Of a stretch of 64,000 bases of DNA, positions 8,122 through 16,366 are shown in pieces. Within the stretch, counting starts at the first letter, position 1. Every line of letters starts with the position of its first letter. The DNA is from Zoogloea sp021286885 (GTDB lineage Bacteria; Pseudomonadota; Gammaproteobacteria; Burkholderiales; Rhodocyclaceae). The stretch lies in NCBI RefSeq assembly GCF_041915215.1, contig NZ_JAYSBV010000004.1; one strand, written 5' to 3'. Made by a program: the position numbers and the translations under genes. A model generated the notes under the pieces. It worked only from the letters and a program-made list of their open reading frames with translations. It was not told where the DNA came from and made no database searches.

Positions 8122-9557
8122 GCACGAGACTCCTCGAAAACAGGCGGCGACTCAGGGGGTCGCTCAGGGGGTAAAACGATGCCCAGACTGGCGGTATCGG
8201 CTTGAAACTGGGCCATTAGCACCGGTTGACCCAAGCGCCGGGCGTGGGTAATGGCCAGGGCAGCAAGCAGACTGGGCGTGGCAGCCCCCGTCTCACCCCA
8301 CTCGGTCACGCTATTGCTGGCCTGCTCGACGGGATCAAGTTCGGCCTGATGAAGACTCAGGGTGTTGCACACCGCCGCCAGACGGGTTCCCGCCTGATCC
8401 ACGGGGCCGCAGTTATGCACCAGCCAGGCCAGCTCAGGGGCTCGGTTCAGCTCGGGACGGGCCTCCTCCGGACAAAACGGCAGATCCTGCAGGGCGGCAT
8501 TCACCAGAGCCTCCTCCAGCCGGGGCGCCAAGCCACGGGCAAGCTGCTGCCCCCGGCGCTGGGGCAAGCCGTCAGCCACCCCAGGTCGGGCCAGACGAGC
8601 CAAGACCGGCAGTCCGGCTAAACCTGGCTGATACTCCAGAGGCACGGCCCCCCAGGCCGGCACCGGGCGCACAAAACGCTTTTCCCAGTAAGGCCGATAA
8701 GGATCCCTATCGAGCACTGCCGCCCGGGCGTGCCCATCCTCGTCTAAACCCTGGCGCAAGAACAGCAAGCCTACACAGGCCAAGCCGCCCGGGGGCAATA
8801 CATCCTCAGGCTCCAGCAAGGGGCCTTGCAATGCAGCACCATCTGCTGCCAGCACCACCACCCCGGGCAATTCAGGTTGAAGCTCAAAAATCTGCTGCAC
8901 CCGTGCGGCCAGGGCGCCCTGACCTGCCAGCAAACGCACATCCGCATGGGGGGCGTTCTGGGTCAAGCAGCGACGCCCCTGGGCCTGAACCCAGCCCTGC
9001 ACCCGAGCCAGCCACGTCACGGGAGCCTCCTCCGTGGGCGATTCGGTATACACCGGCAACCAGGCCGCCCCGGGCGCGCAGGCATACAGGGCCGCCAGCA
9101 CTTCCTGGGCCAACCCCGCCCGCAGGGCATCGGCGCCCTGCTCCAAACCTTCGGCCAGTTCATCGGCCTCAAGACGGCGCCAGCTCCACCCTTCCTGGGT
9201 TTCGTCCAGCCAGGCCGGCACCGTATCGGCCGGCAAGGCGATACAGTGCAGAGCACGACATTCAAGCATCTGCTGACGCTCGGCCAGCTGTGCCACATGG
9301 CGGGCACGGGCAGCACGATCGGCCTGAGCACTGGCTTCGGCTGCCTGAACTTCAGCCTGCTGGGCCTCCTCCTCCAAGCGCAGACTCCCGAGCCGTTCCC
9401 AGGCCCGCACACCCAAACCCAAGGCGGGCGGCGGCGCCAGATGCAGCATCAGCAAGCTACCGGGATTGGTGACCGCCCATTCCGAGGGGATTAGAAGCCA
9501 TAGCAGCCCCCACCACCCCAGCGTCAGCCCGCTCCACATGGCAATACTTGACCACAT
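8118..9557 (-). CDS. T6SS-linked membrane protein of unknown function
   Basis: The 479-residue product lies between clpV and the PAAR gene, nine bases after clpV and overlapping PAAR by four. Two hydrophobic stretches (~3-22 and ~31-48) are followed by an Ala/Glu/Gln-rich coiled coil at ~57-105 and a mainly alpha/beta rest. Near residue 430, VTEWGETGAATPSLLAALA looks like the glycine/alanine loop of thiolase-fold (ketosynthase-like) proteins, and no catalytic Cys-His-His triad is evident. Position suggests a role in loading the PAAR/VgrG tip or delivering an effector. A relation to the DUF2875/Tla3 adaptor group is possible but comes from memory and is uncertain. GAGGTGGG before the ATG supports the start. 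Confidence 0.7.
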   Translation of the reverse strand: MWSSIAMWSGLTLGWWGLLWLLIPSEWAVTNPGSLLMLHLAPPPALGLGVRAWERLGSLRLEEEAQQAEVQAAEASAQADRAARARHVAQLAERQQMLECRALHCIALPADTVPAWLDETQEGWSWRRLEADELAEGLEQGADALRAGLAQEVLAALYACAPGAAWLPVYTESPTEEAPVTWLARVQGWVQAQGRRCLTQNAPHADVRLLAGQGALAARVQQIFELQPELPGVVVLAADGAALQGPLLEPEDVLPPGGLACVGLLFLRQGLDEDGHARAAVLDRDPYRPYWEKRFVRPVPAWGAVPLEYQPGLAGLPVLARLARPGVADGLPQRRGQQLARGLAPRLEEALVNAALQDLPFCPEEARPELNRAPELAWLVHNCGPVDQAGTRLAAVCNTLSLHQAELDPVEQASNSVTEWGETGAATPSLLAALAITHARRLGQPVLMAQFQADTASLGIVLPPERPPESPPVFEESRA

Positions 9558-9566
9558 GGCCCCACC

Positions 9567-12206
9567 TCAGCTCAGGGAGACGCGGATATCCCCATCTTCC
9601 AGGGCCACCGCAATTTCACGCACCTCCCGCCCATCAGCCATATGCCCCAGCAACTCGGCCGAAATGCTGGCCAGCAAACCCCGGGTGAGGATTGCATCTG
9701 CATTGCGCGCACCGCTTTCCACATCCAGACAACGCTCCACCACCGCATCGCCCAAGGCATCCGGGAAATGCACCTGAGCCCCGTGATTGGCTGCGATCCG
9801 GGCACGAATGCGCTCCAGCTTGAGGGCCACAATCGCACGCAGCGCATCCTCTCCAATCGGAAAATACGGCACCACATCCAGCCGCCCCAGAAAAGCTGGC
9901 TTGAACACCCGATGCAACGTCGGGCGCAGGATTTCAACCAGATCCGCAGGGGTGGGCGGGCGCGACACGCCCTCCACACTCACTCCACGCTCCCAGGCGG
10001 CCATGACCAGCTCAGACCCGGCATTGGATGTGAGCAGGATGATGGTGTTGCGAAAATCCACCTCACGCCCTTCACTGTCCTCCAGCACGCCCTTGTCGAA
10101 AACCTGGAAGAACAGCTCCATCACATCGGGGTGGGCCTTTTCCACCTCGTCCAGCAGCACCACCGAATAGGGCTTGCGGCGCACGGCTTCGGTCAGCACG
10201 CCCCCTTCCCCATAGCCCACATAGCCCGGGGGCGAGCCCTTGAGGCCGGATACCGTGTGCGCCTCCTGGTATTCAGACATGTTGATGGTAATCAGATTGC
10301 GCTCACCCCCATACAGGGTCTCCGCCAAGGCCAGCGCAGTCTCGGTCTTGCCCACCCCCGAGGGCCCCACCAGCAGGAAAACCCCCTTGGGCTTGCCCGG
10401 ATCTTCAAGCTTGGCTTTGGCAATCCTCACCCGCTCGGCAATCTGCTCCAACGCATGATCCTGGCCAATCACCCGCCCCGCCAGCAGACCTGCCAGCTGG
10501 CGCACCTGGCCCAGCTCATTGCTGACCATCCGCCCCAAGGGTATGCCGGTCCAACCCGCAATCACATCGGCAATCACCTGCTCATCCACACACTCATAGG
10601 CCAGGGGCTGCATACGCTGGAGCGCCCGCAAGGCCTCGCGCCGCTCTTGGAGGCGTTCTAGCAAGCCGGCGTCGTGCTGCGCCTCAAGTCGCGCCGTGCG
10701 CAGGGCGGCGAGTTCGTCGACCACTGCCTGCTGGCTTTTCCAATCGGCCTGCAAGCGCGCCAGATCCTGCTCCAGCAGAGCTTCCCGCTGGTCCAGCTCG
10801 GCGAGACGCGCCCCATGCCCGGCTTCCTGCAGCAAGGCCGCCCGTTCACGCCTCAGATTGGCCAGCAGCGCCTCCACATCCTCCACCGGCCCCGGTCGGC
10901 CGGCTCTGGAAAGGGCCACCCGAGCACAGGCAGTATCCAGCACGCTGATGGCCTTATCCGGCAGTTGCCGCCCGGCAATGTAGCGGCTGGACAGATGCAC
11001 GGCTGCCCGTACCGCCTCATCGAGAATCTCAACCCCATGGTGGGTTCGCATGGGCTCCAGCAAACCACGCACCATCTGGACGGCCAGTTCCGGTACCGGT
11101 TCTTCGACCTTCACCACCTGAAAACGCCGCGCCAGGGCCGCATCCTTCTCAAAATACTTTTTGTATTCAGCCCAGGTTGTCGCCGCAATGGTGCGCAACT
11201 CCCCCCGGGCCAGAGCCGGCTTGAGCAAATTGGCCGCGTCATTCTGTCCCGCAGCACCGCCTGCACCAATCATGGTGTGGGCTTCATCGATGAACAGGAT
11301 GATGGGGACAGGGCTGGCCTTTACCTCATCAATCACCTGACGCAGGCGGTTCTCAAACTCCCCCTTGACGCTGGCCCCCGCCTGCAGCAGCCCCAGATCC
11401 AGGGTGCGCAACTGAACCCCCTGCAACACATCTGGGACTTCCCCAAGGACGATCTTGCGGGCCAAGCCTTCCACCACCGCCGTTTTCCCGACACCGGGCT
11501 CTCCGGTCAGGATGGGATTGTTCTGGCGCCGTCGCATCAGGATATCGATCATCTGGCGGATCTCCCCATCTCGCCCTAGGATGGGGTCGATACGCCCCGC
11601 CCGTGCTTGTCCGGTCAGATCCACCGTGTATTGGTCCAAACCCGGGGTGCCCCGCAGCCCTCCGGGCGCGGCCCCCGGCTGCGTCGGCGCTGCTGCGCCC
11701 CCACTCCGCCCGCCCCCCCCCTCTCCGGCATCTTCACCACCATGGGCCCGCAAGCTGCGATAGGCCGCTCCCAGAGGGGCCATATCAAGACGCAACAGGC
11801 TTGGAACACTGTCCTGGAGCGCTTGGCGCAAGGCGGCATCCCGCCCCAAGGCCAGCAACAGATCCAGGCTAGACATCCGCGTCTGGGAAAACTCCATGCT
11901 TGCCAGCACCCAGGCTTTTTCCAGCCATTGGGGCAACCAGGTGGACAGCACCGGATTGCGACTATTGCCGCTGCGGAAACCCGACGCAGCATCCTCCAGT
12001 TCGCGCACCAGGCGCACAGGGTCCAGATCCAGGGCATACAGGGCTGCCCGGGCGGCGTTGTCCTCCTGATCCAGCAGGGCCAGCAACACGTGCTCAATTT
12101 CCACTTCAAAATGGGTTCGTGCCAAGGCTCGGCTGGCGGCCTGCTCCACCGCCCGGCGGGCTACCGGGGTAAGACGCTCAATCAGGGCTTTCAGGGATAC
12201 GGACAT
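9567..12206 (-). CDS. clpV: T6SS AAA+ ATPase ClpV (TssH)
   Basis: ClpV disassembles the contracted TssB-TssC sheath so that it can be reused. The 879-residue protein has a Clp-N domain (residues ~1-150), a Pro/Gly/Ala-rich linker (~160-190), a first AAA domain with GEPGVGKT (~235), a coiled-coil middle domain (~400-520) and a second AAA domain with GPSGVGKTE (~610). The C-terminal D2-small domain follows. The start MSVSLKALIERL at 12206 has GAGGAG seven bases upstream; the preceding in-frame TTG is unlikely. The N-domain and placement among tss genes separate it from housekeeping ClpB. Confidence 0.95.
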   Translation of the reverse strand: MSVSLKALIERLTPVARRAVEQAASRALARTHFEVEIEHVLLALLDQEDNAARAALYALDLDPVRLVRELEDAASGFRSGNSRNPVLSTWLPQWLEKAWVLASMEFSQTRMSSLDLLLALGRDAALRQALQDSVPSLLRLDMAPLGAAYRSLRAHGGEDAGEGGGGRSGGAAAPTQPGAAPGGLRGTPGLDQYTVDLTGQARAGRIDPILGRDGEIRQMIDILMRRRQNNPILTGEPGVGKTAVVEGLARKIVLGEVPDVLQGVQLRTLDLGLLQAGASVKGEFENRLRQVIDEVKASPVPIILFIDEAHTMIGAGGAAGQNDAANLLKPALARGELRTIAATTWAEYKKYFEKDAALARRFQVVKVEEPVPELAVQMVRGLLEPMRTHHGVEILDEAVRAAVHLSSRYIAGRQLPDKAISVLDTACARVALSRAGRPGPVEDVEALLANLRRERAALLQEAGHGARLAELDQREALLEQDLARLQADWKSQQAVVDELAALRTARLEAQHDAGLLERLQERREALRALQRMQPLAYECVDEQVIADVIAGWTGIPLGRMVSNELGQVRQLAGLLAGRVIGQDHALEQIAERVRIAKAKLEDPGKPKGVFLLVGPSGVGKTETALALAETLYGGERNLITINMSEYQEAHTVSGLKGSPPGYVGYGEGGVLTEAVRRKPYSVVLLDEVEKAHPDVMELFFQVFDKGVLEDSEGREVDFRNTIILLTSNAGSELVMAAWERGVSVEGVSRPPTPADLVEILRPTLHRVFKPAFLGRLDVVPYFPIGEDALRAIVALKLERIRARIAANHGAQVHFPDALGDAVVERCLDVESGARNADAILTRGLLASISAELLGHMADGREVREIAVALEDGDIRVSLS

Positions 12207-12277
12207 CAAAAACTCCTCAATTCAGTTCGGTTGTACACGAGGGGTTTTCCCCCGGACGGGCCCACAGCCCGCCAAGC

Positions 12278-13294
12278 TCAACGCAACAAGGCATAACGCA
12301 TTGCATCCGGATCATGCCGCTGGGGGCCCAACCAGCAACTGCCCCCCAATTGCAAGTCCTGCTCAGCCCCCAGGCACGCAGGTGGAACATGGCTGCCCTG
12401 CAAAACCAGGCATACATCCACCGCCAGGGCATGACCAAATGCAAAACGAAACAGGGCCTCCAGGGCCTCAACCCCCGCCCCTCCGGGCTGGAGTTCTCGA
12501 TATAAATGCCCATTCATGGGCCCCAGGCGCAGACGCAACTTGGTCTGTCTGTCCCACAGCCGACTCCCAGCCATCAGCGACAAACCCAACACGCACTCAC
12601 TCACGCCCAAGCGGCTTTGCTCTTTCCTGGGGACCTGCACCCAATGCCCCACAAATTGCTCCAAACGGGCCTGCGTGCCAAAAAATCCTTCCACCACGCT
12701 TTCCAGGGCCTGGGCAGAGAGGGGCTTCTGACTGAGCAGCCCCGCAAAATGCACAAACAGGTTTTCTCCAGGCTGCCCCTGCCGGGCCAGGTAACGGCGC
12801 AAAGGCGCCAACCCCAGCCCCCCCAGATCGAGTAGTTGGCGGGTAAAACCATCCTGCCCCCCCGCCTCCACCTCAAGCCAGTAGCGATACTTGCGCCATG
12901 CCTGATAAAACAGGCTGGTCGCCCGGTGCCCAAACACATCAAAAAAGGCATGCATACCGTCATCCCGGTAACGCAAACGCCTTTCCAGCAACAATTCGGT
13001 GTACACCATGGGCAAGGCTCCATTCGGCCCCGTGAGACCCATGAAACCCACCGTCATTTCATCCCGCTCATCCCCCTGGCCCGTGGCAGGCTGATAATCG
13101 GTTATTTCACTCGCAGGAAAAGACAAGGACGCCAGGCTGCGAAAACGCAATCGGCTCGGCACCTGGTGCTTTCCCCGCCCTTTGCCCTGAGCCAAACCCA
13201 ACAGACGAACTGCCTGAAAAAAACCAAAACGCCCCGGATCATCCCGAAGCTCCTGACTCAGATCACGAGGGCTGCGCCGGCGCGAGCGGGCCAT
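12278..13294 (-). CDS. tssG: T6SS baseplate protein TssG (ImpH)
   Basis: TssG joins TssE, TssF and TssK in the wedge of the T6SS baseplate. The 338-residue protein has the family N-terminus with FGFFQAVRLLG near residue 22, RLRFRSLASLSFPASEI at ~48-64 and FMGLTGPNGALPMVYTE near residue 85. FGHALAVDVCLVLQGSHVP sits near the C-terminus. Length and motifs match ImpH/VasB-type TssG. The first 37 bases overlap the end of tssF in another frame, so the two are translationally linked, as expected for 1:2 wedge partners. Confidence 0.93.
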   Translation of the reverse strand: MARSRRRSPRDLSQELRDDPGRFGFFQAVRLLGLAQGKGRGKHQVPSRLRFRSLASLSFPASEITDYQPATGQGDERDEMTVGFMGLTGPNGALPMVYTELLLERRLRYRDDGMHAFFDVFGHRATSLFYQAWRKYRYWLEVEAGGQDGFTRQLLDLGGLGLAPLRRYLARQGQPGENLFVHFAGLLSQKPLSAQALESVVEGFFGTQARLEQFVGHWVQVPRKEQSRLGVSECVLGLSLMAGSRLWDRQTKLRLRLGPMNGHLYRELQPGGAGVEALEALFRFAFGHALAVDVCLVLQGSHVPPACLGAEQDLQLGGSCWLGPQRHDPDAMRYALLR

Positions 13295-15117
13295 AGCAAT
13301 TCCTCCTCCCGATGCTGTACCGTTTCCACTTTCAGACGGGTAAAACTATTCGGCGCACAATACAAAGCAAAAAAACGCTCGAGAATGGAAGAAAACAGAT
13401 ACACACTGCCTCCCACGTAGTAATCGGCATCCAATTTGAGGCGAATCTCGCTGCCGCGAACCAGCCCGGAGAAATCGCGCCCGGCCACCCGAGTCACCGC
13501 CGGAGCGCTACTGATGCCCACAATGCCCTGAATCTGGCGCCCATTGGCCGCCGTGTCACTCAGGTTATACAAGGCCAGCATTTCCTGAAGGGCCGCCACG
13601 CCAGAATCCACAATCGACATATAGTTCAGCGACAAATGGGAAATAAGCCGCCACTGCACGCCACGCCCCAAGGGGCTACGCTGGCTGGGTGATGGCTTGC
13701 GTAGCAGACGTACCCGCTTCACCACCCCATGCCCCGGAATGCTCAGGTCCGTACGCTGGGCACCTTGACTGCCACCAAACGGAATCCGCTCGGGCCAATC
13801 CCGATTACTGCACAGCAAATCCAGGCTCAAAACCTCTGCCGCAGGGCGTACGGGCTTAAAGTCCAGATCCACCAGATGAAGTTCCAGCTCAGTACCCCGA
13901 TCACCTTGATGCAAGGACTCCTGGCGTGAAACATGCCAGTAAAAGCGCGGCTCCTGCTCCTGGCTGCCGTGCTGGATCGCATAGAAGGGTGGCACCTCTT
14001 CGGCAGACTCCCCTTCACTCCCTTTTTCCACCCGTACAACCCGCCGGATCTGAACCACTTCATAGGCTTGCTGGCGCCGACCATCCGTCAGTACGCTATA
14101 GCTGGTCTTTTGATGTGTAATCCGAATGGGCTCACCAGGCCGCTGAAATAGATTGACGATGGGCGTGCAGCCCAATTTGAGATGCTGAGGGCCCAACTGG
14201 CTCAGAAGCCGATGGTGCCGCTCACTATCCGGATATTGATCCAGCAGAACCCGCACAACCAGCTTGTCCCCCTGCAAGCGCCGCACGACACCTTCCAGCG
14301 CAGTGATATCTACAAACAGGAATTTCTCGGGATAGCAAAAATACTCGGTCAGGAGCCGATACCCCATGAATGAGCGCTGATCGTATTCCAGCATGCCCTC
14401 ATCCGCGCCAAACCCCACGGGCTGGAGCGCATTTGCGGGAAGTCTGCGCGTATGGGCCGGATCATCCGATCCATCTCCCACCAGCACGCCTTGCACATGC
14501 CCCAGCAGCAGCTCGTAAAGCAAGTGCATCTGGGCAGCCTCACCATCCAAAAAGAAGCGTAGCGCCCCCAGATCCAAGCTGCTCAAGGCGACCCCACCAT
14601 GGGTCTGAAACTCCAGCGTCAGCACGGCAGCAGCCTCCGGGGCCAGCTGTCGGAGATACGCCGAAGCACTGCTCAATTCAAGCCTGGCATGCTGCAGACT
14701 CAAGGGATACAAATCTACGGGATACACGCTGCGGAATCGGCATACAACGCCACCAATGGCCGGTGCCTGAACCTCCTGCCCCCTCGGTACCCGATAGCGC
14801 CGTCCGATTTCGGGGCGCGCAGGGTCGCATTCAAACTGGACGATACTTGCCGATGGAATGGGCTGAAGATAATGGGGGTAAAGCACATTCAGAAAGCTTT
14901 CAGCCACTTCCGGATAATCATCATCCAGCTTTTTATGAATGCGGGCCGCCAGAAAGGCGAAAGACTCGATCAACCTTTCGGTATGGGGATCCGCGCACTG
15001 ATCCCCCTCAATTTGCAAACGACCGGCAATCTTGGGGTAGCGCCGGGCAAACTCACCGGACAACTCTCGCAGATGCCCCAGCTCACGTTCATAATAAGGG
15101 AGCAGCGATTCGAGCAT
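13258..15117 (-). CDS. tssF: T6SS baseplate protein TssF (ImpG)
   Basis: TssF is the large wedge protein of the T6SS baseplate. The 619-residue protein begins MLESLLPYYERELGHLREL, a signature of the family, and continues FARRYPKIAGRLQ and RLIESFAFLAARIHKKLDDDYPE in its first 80 residues (quoted here in two parts of one helix region). LNVLYPHYLQPIPS follows. Length is typical (about 600-630). It lies downstream of the OmpA-like lipoprotein gene after 94 bases and overlaps tssG. Confidence 0.94.
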   Translation of the reverse strand: MLESLLPYYERELGHLRELSGEFARRYPKIAGRLQIEGDQCADPHTERLIESFAFLAARIHKKLDDDYPEVAESFLNVLYPHYLQPIPSASIVQFECDPARPEIGRRYRVPRGQEVQAPAIGGVVCRFRSVYPVDLYPLSLQHARLELSSASAYLRQLAPEAAAVLTLEFQTHGGVALSSLDLGALRFFLDGEAAQMHLLYELLLGHVQGVLVGDGSDDPAHTRRLPANALQPVGFGADEGMLEYDQRSFMGYRLLTEYFCYPEKFLFVDITALEGVVRRLQGDKLVVRVLLDQYPDSERHHRLLSQLGPQHLKLGCTPIVNLFQRPGEPIRITHQKTSYSVLTDGRRQQAYEVVQIRRVVRVEKGSEGESAEEVPPFYAIQHGSQEQEPRFYWHVSRQESLHQGDRGTELELHLVDLDFKPVRPAAEVLSLDLLCSNRDWPERIPFGGSQGAQRTDLSIPGHGVVKRVRLLRKPSPSQRSPLGRGVQWRLISHLSLNYMSIVDSGVAALQEMLALYNLSDTAANGRQIQGIVGISSAPAVTRVAGRDFSGLVRGSEIRLKLDADYYVGGSVYLFSSILERFFALYCAPNSFTRLKVETVQHREEELLWPARAGAALVI

Positions 15118-15211
15118 GGTCGTATTGACTCAACAGACAAAAAGCAGACAAAGAAAGGCACGAGTGCCGGTTTGTTTTATTACCACGCCAACGGCGCTAC
15201 ACCTAGGCCCA

Positions 15212-15703
15212 TCAACGCACGACCAACTGCACCCCATGCACCGGGCGCTCCACATCAAACCGGACAGTAATTCTGCTTTCTGGGATTCCGGCATCGGTCA
15301 GAAACCGTCGAGCCTCCAGGGCACGAACTTGGGAAGCCGCCCGAGCATTGCCCACATCCCCCCGATAGCAATGGCCACGCAGCAAGATGCTCTTGCTGGC
15401 CTGCAAGCGGGGAAGCAAGCGCATCAATTGCCCCTGCCCCACCTGATCCAGGCGCGGACTCATCTTCTCGAATGGAATGAAGTTGGGATCAACCGCCATA
15501 TGTGCGTTGATCTTCATTTCCAGCATCCACTTCTGAGCCTCAGCCAGCTCCATTTCCTGGCGCGTAGCGGCCCCATCCACCGGATAGACTTCAGCCACCG
15601 GTTCCCGTGGCGCCCCACTCGCAGGTGTCTGCACCACTTTTTCCGGTGTGGCACAGGCGGCTACAAAACAGGCCAGTACGCATCCATACCAGTAGTGTTT
15701 CAT
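15212..15703 (-). CDS. OmpA-like lipoprotein, probable T6SS envelope anchor
   Basis: The 163-residue product starts MKHYWYGCVLACFVAAC; VAAC is a lipobox, so the mature protein should be lipidated at Cys17. After a Pro-rich linker and a short helix, the last ~80 residues resemble the OmpA peptidoglycan-binding domain. ILLRGHCYRGD stands where OmpA has GHTDxxG, then NARAASQVRALEARRFL and AGIPESRITVRF follow. The Asp and Arg that grip diaminopimelate are only partly conserved. Because TssL here lacks a peptidoglycan-binding extension, this protein may fix the TssJLM complex to the wall. The ATG at 15703 is favoured over the GTG one codon upstream. Confidence 0.75.
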   Translation of the reverse strand: MKHYWYGCVLACFVAACATPEKVVQTPASGAPREPVAEVYPVDGAATRQEMELAEAQKWMLEMKINAHMAVDPNFIPFEKMSPRLDQVGQGQLMRLLPRLQASKSILLRGHCYRGDVGNARAASQVRALEARRFLTDAGIPESRITVRFDVERPVHGVQLVVR

Positions 15704-15774
15704 CACCCGACCCTATTCCATATTCCATGTTCCGATTTTCACGCACACGCTGATTGCATCTAGTCTGACAGTTC

Positions 15775-15809
15775 AAAAAGGACTCCCGCTCCTGCAGTAG
15801 CGGGAGTCC
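15775..15809 (-). terminator. Intrinsic terminator directly after hcp
   Basis: GGACTCCCGCT (15780-15790) and AGCGGGAGTCC (15799-15809) form a perfect 11-base-pair stem with an eight-base loop. Read on the minus strand, five T follow (15779-15775). It lies 15 bases past the hcp stop codon and before the lipoprotein gene. It would end most hcp transcripts, leaving the seven downstream T6SS genes with less mRNA. Confidence 0.85.
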
Positions 15810-15824
15810 ATCACCCGCCCAAGA

Positions 15825-16322
15825 TCAGGCGATGGTCTTGTTGGCCGTCAGGTCCCAGCCGGCGCTCACATTGCCGCCGCCGATACCGTCGCTGCGCTTC
15901 TGCTGGGTGTAGGTCCACTTGATCTTGCCGTAGGAGAAGCTGACCTTCTCGCTCGGGAAGCCGGCATCGTTGGCGGAACCAGCGGGCACCACCTTGGCGA
16001 TCAGGACCTGCTCCATCTTGATGTCCATGTACTTCTGCTTGTCACCACCAGCGCGGCACAGCTCGATCACCACTTCCTTGATGTGACGGCCGGTGCAGCA
16101 GGCCTCGTAGATCTTGGGGCTGGCCTTGTCGATGAAGTGGGTGATCTCGAAAGGCACATGGTTCACGCGCTCGGCGGTGGCACCACCAGCAGAACTGGCG
16201 GTTGCCTGGGCGGGCTGTTCGAGGCCGTGGGCAAAGGACAGGATCTCGATCCAATCCTTGTGCTTCTCGTCACCGCTTTCGCCCGGAATGCCGTCGATCT
16301 TCAGAAATGCATCAAAAGCCAT
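15825..16322 (-). CDS. hcp: T6SS inner-tube protein Hcp (TssD)
   Basis: Hcp forms the hexameric rings of the tube expelled by T6SS and is itself secreted. The 165-residue protein begins MAFDAFLKIDGIPGESGDE and carries the family features IEILSFAHGLEQP and ITHFIDKASPKIYEACCTG, with EKVSFSYGKIKWTY near the end. No extension is fused, so it is a structural Hcp. The gene lies 44 bases after tssC and is followed by a strong terminator, consistent with high expression. Confidence 0.96.
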   Translation of the reverse strand: MAFDAFLKIDGIPGESGDEKHKDWIEILSFAHGLEQPAQATASSAGGATAERVNHVPFEITHFIDKASPKIYEACCTGRHIKEVVIELCRAGGDKQKYMDIKMEQVLIAKVVPAGSANDAGFPSEKVSFSYGKIKWTYTQQKRSDGIGGGNVSAGWDLTANKTIA

Positions 16323-16366
16323 GAAAAATACTCCTAGATAAAAACGTGGGAAATCCCCACCAGAAA

